In this document: positions 42,178 to 51,961 of the stretch, piece by piece | Layout: each line of letters starts with the position of its first letter | Position numbering within the stretch: position 1 is the stretch's first letter | Source of the DNA: Flavihumibacter sp. UBA7668 | Lineage (GTDB): Bacteria > Bacteroidota > Bacteroidia > Chitinophagales > Chitinophagaceae | Length of the DNA: 64,000 nt | NCBI RefSeq assembly: GCF_002483205.1 | Contig: NZ_DLHM01000005.1 | Span: 323,951-387,950 of the forward strand | Direction: 5' to 3' | Program-made: the position numbers and the translations under genes | The notes under the pieces: generated by a model | The model's input: only the letters and a program-made list of their open reading frames with translations | Database searches by the model: none | What the model was told of the DNA's origin: nothing

Positions 42178-45063
42178 CTATCCGCCCAATACCGACCGCC
42201 AATCCTCTTTGGTCATACTACTGAAAAAAGCCTTGCCGCTTTGAACAAGACCGGCAGATAGCTCTCTTTTGCTTTGCTGGAGCTGACGCATTTTTTCTTC
42301 CACTGTACCCGGACAAATCAACCGCACCGCCTGTACATTCTGGTGTTGCCCGATGCGATAGGCCCGGTCGATGGCCTGATCCTCCACAGCCGGATTCCAC
42401 CAGGGATCGACCAGGTACACATAACTGGCTGCTGTCAGATTAAGTCCAACACCGCCCGCCTTCAGACTTAAAAGAAAGACCCGCACTTCCGGATCCTGCT
42501 GAAAACGATCCACCGCTGCCTGCCTGTTTTTAGTTGCACCGGTGAGTGTTTCATATACGATGCCCAGCTTATTCAATTCAATTGCAATCAGGTCGAGCAT
42601 GGATACAAACTGAGAAAATATCAGGATTTTATGCCGGGGGGATTTGGTCTGCACCTGCTCGATCAGCACCTGAATTTTTGAAGACCCTTCTCCCTGCAAC
42701 TGATCAGCCTGCAATAGACGTGGATCATCACAAATCTGCCGGAGCTGCGTTAAGCCGCGTAATACATGAATGGAATTGCGCAGGATATCATCTTCCAGTT
42801 TGTCTTCCAGGTAATCCCGCAGGTCTTTTTCGTAGGCATTGTACACAGCACGCTGTGCTTCTCCCATCGGGCAATACAGGATCTGTTCAATTTTATCGGG
42901 CAGTTCCTGCATCACTTCCTGCTTGGTGCGGCGAAGGAGGAAGGGTCTGATTTTCTGTTGCAGCTCTTCTGAGCGCTGGCGGTTTTCAAAGCGGTCGATG
43001 GGAGTGGAGTAGATATCCTGGAAGTATTTTTTGTTTCCCAGCAAACCCGGACAAACAACTGAAAACTGCGCATACAGATCCATGGTATTGTTTTCGAAGG
43101 GGGTACCGGTGATGGCTAAGCGATTGTTACTTTTCAGCATCTGTACCGCCTGGTAGCGTTGTGAGTCGGGGTTTTTGATCTGCTGCGATTCATCCAGTAA
43201 CAGATAACTGAATTGGAACCTGCGCAGGTAAGTGATATCCGTTAAAAGCGTGCCATAAGAGGTGAGTATGATATCATATTGTTCAAATAGATCCGTGTTT
43301 TTACTGCGATTGGAACCATGCAGGGTCAGGCATTTTAGGGTTGGCGCAAACCGCTCCAGTTCCACCTGCCAGTTAAAGAGGAGAGAAGTGGGTACAATCA
43401 GCAGGTGGGTGGAGCTATAGTTTTTCTCTTTCAATAGTAATAGAAAGGCGATCACCTGCACGGTTTTGCCAAGCCCCATATCATCTGCCAGAACACCACC
43501 GAATTCATGTTCATGCAGGAAGTGCAACCAGTTCAGGCCTTCCTGTTGGTAGCGACGAAGCTCTGTTTTCAGCGTTGCCGGTACTGGGATTGGATCAATG
43601 GACCTGATATCGGTTAATCGTGACCGGTAGTTACTGATTTTTTGTAGAACTTCCTGATCCAGTTCGTCTGCTGTAAACTGGCTGCTAATAGTTTCAAACT
43701 GGGTGCCGGGAATTACGAGGTCCTCTCCCATAATGGAGGCGCCAAAGAAAAACGTTGCCATGCGTTCAATCCATTCTTCCGGCAGCAATCCCAAACTGCC
43801 ATCATCCAGTTGAACATACTTGCTTTTATTGCGAATGGCTTTTTGGAGCTGTGGCAATGATGCCTGTTGATCACCGTATTTGGCATTGATCTTAACATTG
43901 AACCAGTTGAATCCGGATACAACCCGCACGGTAATGTTTCCCTTGTGTGCGCTTTTTTTATTTTCCTTCAATTGATTAAACCCAAAAATGGAAATGCCTG
44001 CAGCCCTCCATTGTGCAAAAACTTCCAGGAACCAGTCTTCATCCAGAAAGCGATCGCGGTGCAGGTAGAAATAAGGCAATTCATTTTCCAGTTGCTCCAT
44101 GAAATGCGGATGTTGTTTCAGCACCATGGAGAGGAAGTTATTTTCTGCCCCATCATTACGATGCAGGGCTAGCAGTCTGCCTTTACTATCGGGCAGGTAA
44201 ACCATTTTTTTACTGCGCAGGGGTACTTCCATGTTGCCATAGCGCATCATTGGTTGAATGCTTATATATTGTCCAAGATCGGACAGGTAAATTAGTTGTT
44301 CAGTTGCACCCTGCCAGCCGGAGGCTGCTAATTCAACAGGATCCGTAGGTTCAATATAGTTGCGAACAATACTTATTTTATTTTCCAGTTGCGAAAGTAA
44401 ATTTTCTTCCAGACTGGCAAACTGTGATTCGTGGATTTCGAGGTGAGAACGGGTAGAAAAAAACTGCAGTAGTTTTATGATGGTTAGATTGGCGAGCAGC
44501 CAGAATTGATTGGCATGTTGTACAAACACGCCGTATTTGAGGGGTAGCTCCCTGGGGTGTAATTTTTGCTGTCCGATCCGGAGTTCCGGAATCAGCCGAT
44601 AAAAGGATTCCTGCTTATAAAGCTGGAGGGTAAAATCTTCCAGGATACTGCCTACTGCTATTTCAATAAGCGAACCTGCACTCACATTTTCAGAAAATTC
44701 CGGATTGTGGTAAAAGAAATGCAATGTCAGCGGGTTCCTGATGATGAGTCGAAGCGCACGTAAATCTGCGGTTGTCAATTCCTGAATCGGGTTCAGTTGA
44801 AAACGGCTGATGGCTGCATAGAAGCGAATGGCGTCGATATTGTTACCGGATTGCAGAGAGGCATCCGTTGCACTTATCGAAGTTAACGGATTGCGGATTT
44901 TACCCGTTTTGGTAACAGGTGCATCATAAAGTTCGATACAGAGAGCTTTGTTAAAGCGGAATTGTTTCAGCACAACAATGCGATGCCGGTTACTATCCTG
45001 TGTTGGCATCGGAATATCATCAGCTGGTAATAATAAGGAAGCAAGTTCCCAGATGGAATCCAT
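42178..45063 (-). CDS. SNF2/RapA-like DEAD/DEAH-box helicase
   Basis: A 961-residue ATPase of superfamily 2. The helicase core occupies about residues 505-955: Walker A GLGKT with K533 in DDMGLGKTVQ, motif II as LLLDESQQIKN (a DESQ variant of DEAH), motif III region AITGTPFENN, and the C-terminal helicase motifs FSQFVSMLDL, SLKAGGVGLNLTAA and DQAIDRAYRIGQ. The first 500 residues form a bacterial extension found in SNF2-like proteins of Bacteroidetes; no zinc-finger SWIM motif was noticed. SNF2 proteins translocate on DNA without unwinding it. Its cellular role here is unknown. It is divergent from the alkaline phosphatase gene. Confidence 0.9.
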   Translation of the reverse strand: MDSIWELASLLLPADDIPMPTQDSNRHRIVVLKQFRFNKALCIELYDAPVTKTGKIRNPLTSISATDASLQSGNNIDAIRFYAAISRFQLNPIQELTTADLRALRLIIRNPLTLHFFYHNPEFSENVSAGSLIEIAVGSILEDFTLQLYKQESFYRLIPELRIGQQKLHPRELPLKYGVFVQHANQFWLLANLTIIKLLQFFSTRSHLEIHESQFASLEENLLSQLENKISIVRNYIEPTDPVELAASGWQGATEQLIYLSDLGQYISIQPMMRYGNMEVPLRSKKMVYLPDSKGRLLALHRNDGAENNFLSMVLKQHPHFMEQLENELPYFYLHRDRFLDEDWFLEVFAQWRAAGISIFGFNQLKENKKSAHKGNITVRVVSGFNWFNVKINAKYGDQQASLPQLQKAIRNKSKYVQLDDGSLGLLPEEWIERMATFFFGASIMGEDLVIPGTQFETISSQFTADELDQEVLQKISNYRSRLTDIRSIDPIPVPATLKTELRRYQQEGLNWLHFLHEHEFGGVLADDMGLGKTVQVIAFLLLLKEKNYSSTHLLIVPTSLLFNWQVELERFAPTLKCLTLHGSNRSKNTDLFEQYDIILTSYGTLLTDITYLRRFQFSYLLLDESQQIKNPDSQRYQAVQMLKSNNRLAITGTPFENNTMDLYAQFSVVCPGLLGNKKYFQDIYSTPIDRFENRQRSEELQQKIRPFLLRRTKQEVMQELPDKIEQILYCPMGEAQRAVYNAYEKDLRDYLEDKLEDDILRNSIHVLRGLTQLRQICDDPRLLQADQLQGEGSSKIQVLIEQVQTKSPRHKILIFSQFVSMLDLIAIELNKLGIVYETLTGATKNRQAAVDRFQQDPEVRVFLLSLKAGGVGLNLTAASYVYLVDPWWNPAVEDQAIDRAYRIGQHQNVQAVRLICPGTVEEKMRQLQQSKRELSAGLVQSGKAFFSSMTKEDWRSVLGG

Positions 45064-45148
45064 AGCGCAATATAAAATGAAATTAACAATGGGTGGGGGA
45101 AGGATAATTGCTTATTTTGACAACTCAACTGAATTTGATTTCACTTAT

Positions 45149-46807
45149 ATGAAAAAGTTTAAATACTTCCTAAGTCTTTCGTTGTCTGTATGCTCATTAA
45201 GCGGTTTTTCACAAACGGTACAGGAAAAAATTGCACGCCCCAAACTGGTGGTTGGAATAGTGGTTGATCAGATGCGCTATGATTATTTGTACCGGTATTT
45301 CGACAGGTATGAAAGCGGCGGCTTTAAGCGATTATTGAAAGAAGGATTTTCTTTTGAGAATACCTATATCAATTATATTCCAACCTATACGGCAATTGGC
45401 CATGCAACGCTTTATACCGGCAGTGTACCTGCAATTCATGGGATAGCCGGAAACGATTGGATTACGCAGGCTACGGGCGAAGAAACCTATTGTACTTCGG
45501 ATGAAACGGTAACTACTGTGGGAGCTGCGAATAACAGCGGAAAAATGTCGCCACAGAATATGCTCACCAGTACCATAACAGATGAGCTGCGGCTTGCGAC
45601 GAATTTCAAATCAAAAGTGATAGGCATCGCATTAAAGGATCGTTCCTCGATTCTGCCTGCCGGACATTTTGCAAATGCTGCCTATTGGTATGATGGCGAA
45701 ACCGGTAGTTTTATTTCCAGTAGTTTTTATATGAAGGAACTGCCAGAATGGGTTAACAAGTTTAATGCATTAAAGCAACCGGAAAAATTGCTGCAGCAGG
45801 ATTGGCATACACTATATCCTATTAATACGTACAAGCAAAGTATTGAAGACAATAATGACTATGAAAATAAATTCAGGGGTACGGATGCACCTGTTATGCC
45901 GGTGCTTACGTCCAGGCTAATGAAAGAAAACGGATTGGGATTAATTCGTTCAACGCCTTATGGAAATACTTTCACCCTAAATTTTGCCATAGAAGCCATA
46001 CAGAAGGAGGCATTGGGAAAGAACCCCGCCGGTGCAACAGATTTTCTTGCACTCAGTTTATCTTCTCCTGATTATATCGGTCACCAGTTTGCCCTGAATG
46101 CGATTGAAATAGAAGATAATTATTTACGGTTGGATAAGGATTTATCGGCATTTTTCTCGTATCTCGATAAGACAATCGGAAAGGGGCAGTACACGGTTTT
46201 TCTGAGCGCAGACCATGGTGCAGCACATAATCCGCAGTTTATGCTCGATAGAAAAGCCAATGCCGGTTATTTTGATTCAAGGGCAACGCAACGGGGGCTG
46301 AATGAATTGTTGAAGAAGAAAACGGGAATTGATTCACTGGTAATCAGTTTGTCGAATTATCAGGTTCATTTTAATAAGAAACGAATTGCAGAAAAAACAC
46401 TGAATGAGCAGGAGCTGATCGCGATAGCCGTTCCTTATCTGCAACAACGGGAAGGAATCTCTTTTGTAACATCGATGGAAGCTGCAGGTAATGCAGCTAT
46501 TCCGCAGTTATTAAGAGAGCGGATTGTAAATGGATACAATCACAAAAGAAGTGGTTCGATCCAGTTTGTGCTGGATCCTCAATTATACAGTGGTGGACCG
46601 AGATCCAGGGGTACCACGCATGGTAACTGGCATCCTTATGATTCACATATCCCATTGGTATGGATGGGATGGGGGATTGATCCCGGATCATCCAACCGGG
46701 TGGTGCATATGACGGATGTAGCGCCAACAGTAGCTGCTTTATTGCATGTTCAGGAGCCGAATGGGAATATTGGACAACCGTTGGTTGAGATAGTCAATAA
46801 AAAATAA
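45149..46807 (+). CDS. Alkaline phosphatase, PafA-type phosphomonoesterase
   Basis: A 552-residue secreted enzyme of the alkaline phosphatase superfamily that releases phosphate from monoesters. A signal peptide (cleavage after SLSGFS) precedes the zinc-binding D40 (VVDQMRYDY). Active-site residues that set PafA-type monoesterases apart are present: nucleophile T81 in PTYTAIGHA, N102 in GNDW, and K163 and R165 in ALKDRSS. This matches the T79, N100, K162, R164 set of the characterised PafA. The later metal sites are SADHGAAHN and RGTTHG. The ATG at 45149 is chosen; an upstream frame from 44948 would cross the helicase promoter area. It ends 2 nt before the converging small HTH gene. Confidence 0.93.
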   Translation: MKKFKYFLSLSLSVCSLSGFSQTVQEKIARPKLVVGIVVDQMRYDYLYRYFDRYESGGFKRLLKEGFSFENTYINYIPTYTAIGHATLYTGSVPAIHGIAGNDWITQATGEETYCTSDETVTTVGAANNSGKMSPQNMLTSTITDELRLATNFKSKVIGIALKDRSSILPAGHFANAAYWYDGETGSFISSSFYMKELPEWVNKFNALKQPEKLLQQDWHTLYPINTYKQSIEDNNDYENKFRGTDAPVMPVLTSRLMKENGLGLIRSTPYGNTFTLNFAIEAIQKEALGKNPAGATDFLALSLSSPDYIGHQFALNAIEIEDNYLRLDKDLSAFFSYLDKTIGKGQYTVFLSADHGAAHNPQFMLDRKANAGYFDSRATQRGLNELLKKKTGIDSLVISLSNYQVHFNKKRIAEKTLNEQELIAIAVPYLQQREGISFVTSMEAAGNAAIPQLLRERIVNGYNHKRSGSIQFVLDPQLYSGGPRSRGTTHGNWHPYDSHIPLVWMGWGIDPGSSNRVVHMTDVAPTVAALLHVQEPNGNIGQPLVEIVNKK

Positions 46808-46809
46808 GA

Positions 46810-47106
46810 TCAGGATCTTGGTTTGGATTTTTTGGAGGCCGGCTTAACGGCCTCTTTCCTTTTTACATCATTCAGGGCAAGATGTAAGATTTCCGAAGGG
46901 TCCACTTCAAACAGTTCCCCCATCAGTCTAAAATCTTTTAGTGTAAGTGTTTCTCCGGTATAGATCCTTTTCCGAAGTGTGGAATAGTTAGCATTCATGT
47001 CAACCCGCACTACCGACAAAGGAATTATCTTAAAAACTTCTTCCAGACTACTTATCCGTTTCGCTTCAATTAAAGATTTTATGGCGAAATACCTTTGATC
47101 TTTCAA
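46810..47106 (-). CDS. Small protein with helix-turn-helix-like region
   Basis: A 98-residue protein, rich in Lys at the C-terminus (KRKEAVKPASKKSKPRS). The first 75 residues are mostly helical and have a pattern similar to small XRE-type folds: SLEEVFKIIPLSVVRVDM, then YSTLRKRIYTGETLTLKDFRLMGELF split by turns, with a final EVDPSEILHLAL helix. It may be a DNA-binding regulator of the Bacteroidetes-specific type, but no exact family is recognised. It lies tail-to-tail with the alkaline phosphatase gene, 2 nt apart, and its transcript would start in the 47.1 kb gap. A perfect TAnnTTTG (TAATTTTG) on the minus strand near 47150 may be part of its promoter. Confidence 0.6.
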   Translation of the reverse strand: MKDQRYFAIKSLIEAKRISSLEEVFKIIPLSVVRVDMNANYSTLRKRIYTGETLTLKDFRLMGELFEVDPSEILHLALNDVKRKEAVKPASKKSKPRS

Positions 47107-47471
47107 TTTTCTCTAAGTTTTAGAGCAGAAAGCTAAAAATCATCTACAAAATTACGCCTTATATTGTACTAAATGAATTTAAAAAGAACAATAGGGAAAA
47201 TAAAATATCCTAAATGGATTATTTATTGATTTTATTTTGTAGTTTTACATTTCAGAACTGCCACCATGCCAACTGCTTTTATAAGGAGGTCCTTTCTTTT
47301 ACAAACGCATCGTCAGCTTTACTTAATTCAGACGAATTGGGTCAGGAAGCCCAAGAACCCTGTGTAAGCACCGCGCCAACTTATCCGGCGGCGGGGGTTT
47401 TCTCTTGTTGTGGCCCCTTAGCCTGCCGGGTGTTTTTTTGATTTACTGCTATTAACCAAACTATTACTGCA
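47107..47471 (+). other. 365-nt leader region before the TlpA-SusC-SusD operon
   Basis: No confident gene. A weak -7-like TTATTTTG lies near 47230. An open frame of 75 codons (47214-47441) has seven cysteines and ends in the T-run; a shorter ATG at 47266 would give 33 residues. AAGGAGGT at 47283 is a good Shine-Dalgarno but no start codon follows at the right place. A G/C-rich segment at 47387-47398 can pair with CCCC...GCC near 47414-47427 and is followed by TGTTTTTTT (47431-47439), which resembles a leader terminator or attenuator. Confidence 0.35.
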
Positions 47472-48728
47472 ATGAGATGCCTGCTTTTCTGCATACTGGT
47501 CGTGTTATGTCCGGTACTGAACGGCTATTGCCAAAACTCTGCTTCGATGGTACAACCGCTCACGATCGGTGATCCCATTCCTGCTCATTTACAACTCACC
47601 AATCTTGAAAATTACCCCGTTTCTACAATCCATTTATCCGAATTAAAGGGCAAGCTGATATTACTGGATTTCTGGAGTACCTGGTGTGGTTCCTGTATTG
47701 AAGCTTTTCCGAAACTGCAGCAAATTCAGCAGGAATTTGGAGACAGTATCCAGATTTTTCTGGTCAATTCCTATGCGGCTGATACGAAAGAAAAGGTAGA
47801 GAAAACCTTAGAAAAAAGAGCGTCCAAAGGAGAAGAGGTTAATCTTCCGTATAGTATTAATCAATCCCTCCTGGGAGAATACTTTCCGCATAATTCAGTG
47901 CCGCATTATGTCTGGATCAATTCGGAGAATAAAGTAGCTGCCATAACCAGGGCAGATGAAGTAACGGTGGAGAATATTCGAAAATTAAAAGAGGGTGAAT
48001 CCCGTGCCCTGCATACCAAAAAAGATCTGCTCGATTTTGATAAATCCATACCCTTGGGGGTAGGGGACAATGGTACCCCAAGTTCAAATTTTCAATACCG
48101 CTCTCTCTTAACGGGTTATGTAGAAGGCATTGGGATTGGCAGATCTGGTAAGCAACTTACACCTGAAAAACTGATTACCCGAATTTTCAAATTCAATATT
48201 GCTCCCAGATTGCTTTTGCGGAGTGCGTATCCGGAGCTTTTTTCTCTACCCTCCAATCAGGTGCGATGGGATTTTTCCAGGCCGGAATTATTTGATACAG
48301 AAACCTTCGATGTAAGCTTACGCTATAAAAATGCAATATGTTATGATCTTGTATTACCTCCTTCTACTGTTGATGAAGTAAAGACTGCCATTCGAGCTGA
48401 TCTGCAAAGATTCTGGGGAATACGTGTGGACAGCTCTACTCGTTTAGCTCCCTGCCTAATATTAAAAGAGGTGAAGTTGGAGGCTTCCAGTTTTGGAAGC
48501 GGAAAGACTGTTACTGAGCTTATGAAAGTACTAAGTAAGGCTCCTGAATTTGAAGGATTTAATTTGATCAATGAAACTAATTATACTGGAAATATGCAAG
48601 TAGAATTACCTGAAAATTTCCAGCAACTAACACTCAAAGATGCGCTCCGCGTGCTTCGACAACGGGGTATTCTGATTTACCAATCCAAACGGCCGCTTCT
48701 TTTTTTTACCATAACCGATAAACGCTAA
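47472..48728 (+). CDS. TlpA-like thiol-disulfide protein with DUF3738-like C-terminus
   Basis: A 418-residue protein with a signal peptide (cleavage near Gln21). Residues 40-170 are a thioredoxin fold of the TlpA/AhpC-TSA class with the redox motif W-C72-G-S-C75 (DFWSTWCGSC) and a cis-Pro region HNSVPHYVWI. The C-terminal half (about 200-418), with NETNYTGNMQVEL and LKDALRVLRQRG, fits DUF3738, a beta-alpha domain found fused to TlpA in Bacteroidetes. It is the first gene of the operon: SusC starts 4 nt later. It may reduce or oxidise a transported peptide or periplasmic partner. The C-terminal piece could also be compared with STN domains, since the SusC here has none. Confidence 0.8.
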   Translation: MRCLLFCILVVLCPVLNGYCQNSASMVQPLTIGDPIPAHLQLTNLENYPVSTIHLSELKGKLILLDFWSTWCGSCIEAFPKLQQIQQEFGDSIQIFLVNSYAADTKEKVEKTLEKRASKGEEVNLPYSINQSLLGEYFPHNSVPHYVWINSENKVAAITRADEVTVENIRKLKEGESRALHTKKDLLDFDKSIPLGVGDNGTPSSNFQYRSLLTGYVEGIGIGRSGKQLTPEKLITRIFKFNIAPRLLLRSAYPELFSLPSNQVRWDFSRPELFDTETFDVSLRYKNAICYDLVLPPSTVDEVKTAIRADLQRFWGIRVDSSTRLAPCLILKEVKLEASSFGSGKTVTELMKVLSKAPEFEGFNLINETNYTGNMQVELPENFQQLTLKDALRVLRQRGILIYQSKRPLLFFTITDKR

Positions 48729-48732
48729 CTAT

Positions 48733-51700
48733 ATGAGATTTTTGTATTTTATATTCTTCTTTATGTTGTATACAAGTCCTGCTTTCTGTCAGGGCCAATT
48801 GTTACAGGGAAAGATTCAGACTGTTTCCGGTGAGCCTGTTAATAGCGCTACTGTACTGCTTAAACGTAACAGGCAATCTGTTCAGTCAGGTATCAATGGT
48901 AATTTTCGGTTGACGGGGGTACAATCTGGTGATTCAATTGAAATCAGTTATGTAGGGTACCTGAAATCCCGATTAGTTATAAAAGATCCTGCAGTTTTTT
49001 TGGCGGTCCAATTAATTGCATCAGAAAACTCGTTGGAGGAGGTGGAGGTAGTAAGTAGTGGTTATGAGGATATTCCAAAAGAACGCATCACCGGATCTTT
49101 TGTTAAACTCAATAAAGAAGCCCTGAATATGCAGGCAGGTACCAATATCCTGAAACGATTGGATGGAATTACAAGCGGATTACTGTTTGACATTGGAAAG
49201 GATAACGGAGATCAGGGAAAGCTGGGTATTAGCATCCGGGGTGTAAGTTCATTAGAAGGAGCCTTAGATCCATTGGTGGTATTGGATGGGTATATCTATG
49301 AAGGTAATATCAATAATATTAACCCCAATGATGTGGAACAGATTACCGTGCTCAAAGATGCTGCTGCAAGTTCAATCTGGGGTGCGAGAGCAGGGAATGG
49401 TGTAATCGTAATAACCACAAAAAGAGGCCGTTTCGGGCAACCTCTTCAGGTCAGTTTTAATTCTAATCTCATTCTAACGGAGAAACCTGCACTTCAAAAG
49501 CTTCCCTATATGAATTCTGCAGATTATATCAATGAAGAAGCATTTTTATTTGGTAAAGGCTATTTCAATAATATCATATCAACCAAGTATCAGCCCCTTT
49601 CACCTGCTATTGAAATTTTTGACCTAAGAAGAAGGGGGCTACTTTCAGCAGAAGATTCAGCTACACAGATTGATGCATTGAAATCTATTGATGCTCGTGA
49701 TCAGTTCAATCGCTATCTGTATCGGGAAGGGGTAACGCAGCAATATGCCATCAATTTCCGAGGAGGTTCCAATGCGCATGCGTATACCTTTTCTGCCGCT
49801 TTTGATAAATCGATCAGCGATCTTCATGCTACTTCAAGAAGAATCAATCTGCAGTTTGGCAATAGTTTCCGCCCTGTTAAAAATCTGGAATTGGATTTCA
49901 ATGTTTATTTAACAAATGGTAGAGATGTTTCGGGAGCGCCCGGTTATGATATGTATAAAATTGGCGGACGAACGATTCCTTATTTGCAGTTGGTCAATGC
50001 ACAGGGGGAACCAATGGCTGTTGATCGCGACTACCGCAGTTCCCATACCGATACCCTTGGCGGAGGGAAATTGTTGAACTGGGATTATGTGCCACTTGAA
50101 GATTATCGCTATAACCGTACCGTTGATAACAGACAGGAATTGTTCGCCGCTGCTGGTCTCCGTTATAAATTTACCAACTGGCTGAATATCGATCTTAAAT
50201 ACCAATATCAGGATCAGCAATACCATAGTGAACAGCTTGCCAGGCAGGAAAGTTTTGAAGCCCGCACAATGATCAATCAGTTTACACAGGTGGATCCGCT
50301 TACGGGTGAGCTAACTAGAATTGTTCCCCTTGGTGGTATGCGAACGGTTAATTTAGGGATGGTTCGTTCGCAAACGCTTCGCTCACAATTAAATCTTCTT
50401 AAGCAATGGAAGGACCATGAAATTGCTGCAATTGCCGGAATGGAGTTTCGGGAAGCAAGGAATTCTGCTGAAGGTGGAACCCAATATGGCTATAATCCTG
50501 AACTGCTGACTACCAATCAGATGGATTATCTAAATACATATCCAACTATCTTAACTGGATCTGCTGAAGGTTTGAATGGATTGCGGTCCAACAAGGCTTC
50601 CATCAATCGATTTGTAAGTTTGTATGGCAATGCTTCCTATACTTTTCGGAACCGGTACAGTTTTTCAGCAAGCGCTCGAAAGGATGGTGCTAATGTCTTT
50701 GGTGTTAGTACCAATGATCGATGGAAACCACTCTGGTCAGTTGGTGCTGCATGGGCCATCTCGAAAGAGAATTTTTATAAATGGGATCTGTTGCCATCGC
50801 TCAAATTCCGGATGAGTTATGGGCATAGTGGTAATGTAGACCTTAGCCGTTCGGCAGTAGCATCCGGAAGATATTACAATGCATCAACCATTGGTCTCCC
50901 TTATGTTCGCATTAACACGGTAAATAATCCAAGTCTTCGATGGGAGCAGGTAGGGATGCTCAATTGGGGCCTTGATTTTGCATTTCGAAAAAACAGAATT
51001 TCCGGTTCAATTGAATATTTCATTAAAAAGGGAACAGATCTATATGGAACAGAACCCTATGATTATACAACCACCGGAATTGGTAATCAGTTAACCCGAA
51101 ATATTGCCAATATAAAAGGTCAGGGATGGGATCTGAACTTAAATGCCCTCCTACTTGAGGGTCCATTCAGGTGGAACAGTAACCTTATTTTTAGCTATGT
51201 TACCAACAAAACTACCCGCTATTTTGGTCAATCAGCGGCCAGTATTGGCGCCCTATTCGGTAGAGGAACTGCGATTGCCCCATATGTAGGGAAGCCTTTG
51301 TATAGCATTGCTGCATATAAATGGGGTGGACTGGATGCCAACGGAGATCCACAAGGATATGTAAATGGAGAATTAAGTACTAATTATTTGGCAATAGCTC
51401 AGGAGGCCGGGGAAAAAGGAGTGGAAGGGAATGTGCTTTATGTTGGAACTTCAAGTCCTCCTGTATTTGGTTCCTGGATAAATAGGTTCTCCTATAAACA
51501 ATTTTCATTATCCGTGAGTCTTGCCTATCGATTTGGGTATTATTTTAAAAGAAACATTTTTAACTATGGCCAGCTATTTTCCGGAACAGCTACCAATGCA
51601 TATGAAAAAAGATGGCAACAGCCTGGTGATGAAAAATTTACCAACGTTCCTGCCATTAGATATCCTGTAGTAAGTAATCGGGAGAGTTTTTATAATTTTT

Positions 51701-51933
51701 CGGAAGTGAATATTTTGAAAGGGGACCATATCCGTCTTCAATTTATCAATCTCAGCTATACATTTGGGAGTTCTGGAAATTCGATAAAATTCCTTAAGGA
51801 TGCTCAGCTATATCTTATTGCTGCTAATCTTGGAATTCTTTGGAGGTCTAATAAAGAAGGATTAGATCCTGACTATCCATTATCGCTGCCTCCTTCAAAA
51901 AACCTAACCGTTGGATTGCGGGTGAATTTTTAA
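48733..51933 (+). CDS. SusC-like TonB-dependent receptor (second system)
   Basis: A 1066-residue outer-membrane transporter. Signal peptide (YFIFFFMLYTSPAFC), CarboxypepD_reg-like domain (LLQGKIQTVSGEPVNSATVLL) and plug (EEVEVVSSGYEDIPKERITG) precede the SusC signature ITVLKDAAASSIWGARAGNG. A large beta-barrel follows, ending in KNLTVGLRVNF. Without STN it cannot itself be the sensor of the FecR/ECF pair found downstream, unless the TlpA-linked domain does this. It is shorter on loops than typical glycan SusCs and pairs with TlpA and MauE-like proteins, so a peptide or other non-glycan substrate should be considered. Confidence 0.93.
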   Translation: MRFLYFIFFFMLYTSPAFCQGQLLQGKIQTVSGEPVNSATVLLKRNRQSVQSGINGNFRLTGVQSGDSIEISYVGYLKSRLVIKDPAVFLAVQLIASENSLEEVEVVSSGYEDIPKERITGSFVKLNKEALNMQAGTNILKRLDGITSGLLFDIGKDNGDQGKLGISIRGVSSLEGALDPLVVLDGYIYEGNINNINPNDVEQITVLKDAAASSIWGARAGNGVIVITTKRGRFGQPLQVSFNSNLILTEKPALQKLPYMNSADYINEEAFLFGKGYFNNIISTKYQPLSPAIEIFDLRRRGLLSAEDSATQIDALKSIDARDQFNRYLYREGVTQQYAINFRGGSNAHAYTFSAAFDKSISDLHATSRRINLQFGNSFRPVKNLELDFNVYLTNGRDVSGAPGYDMYKIGGRTIPYLQLVNAQGEPMAVDRDYRSSHTDTLGGGKLLNWDYVPLEDYRYNRTVDNRQELFAAAGLRYKFTNWLNIDLKYQYQDQQYHSEQLARQESFEARTMINQFTQVDPLTGELTRIVPLGGMRTVNLGMVRSQTLRSQLNLLKQWKDHEIAAIAGMEFREARNSAEGGTQYGYNPELLTTNQMDYLNTYPTILTGSAEGLNGLRSNKASINRFVSLYGNASYTFRNRYSFSASARKDGANVFGVSTNDRWKPLWSVGAAWAISKENFYKWDLLPSLKFRMSYGHSGNVDLSRSAVASGRYYNASTIGLPYVRINTVNNPSLRWEQVGMLNWGLDFAFRKNRISGSIEYFIKKGTDLYGTEPYDYTTTGIGNQLTRNIANIKGQGWDLNLNALLLEGPFRWNSNLIFSYVTNKTTRYFGQSAASIGALFGRGTAIAPYVGKPLYSIAAYKWGGLDANGDPQGYVNGELSTNYLAIAQEAGEKGVEGNVLYVGTSSPPVFGSWINRFSYKQFSLSVSLAYRFGYYFKRNIFNYGQLFSGTATNAYEKRWQQPGDEKFTNVPAIRYPVVSNRESFYNFSEVNILKGDHIRLQFINLSYTFGSSGNSIKFLKDAQLYLIAANLGILWRSNKEGLDPDYPLSLPPSKNLTVGLRVNF

Positions 51934-51961
51934 CCTATTCTCCATTTCAAAAAAAAACTCA

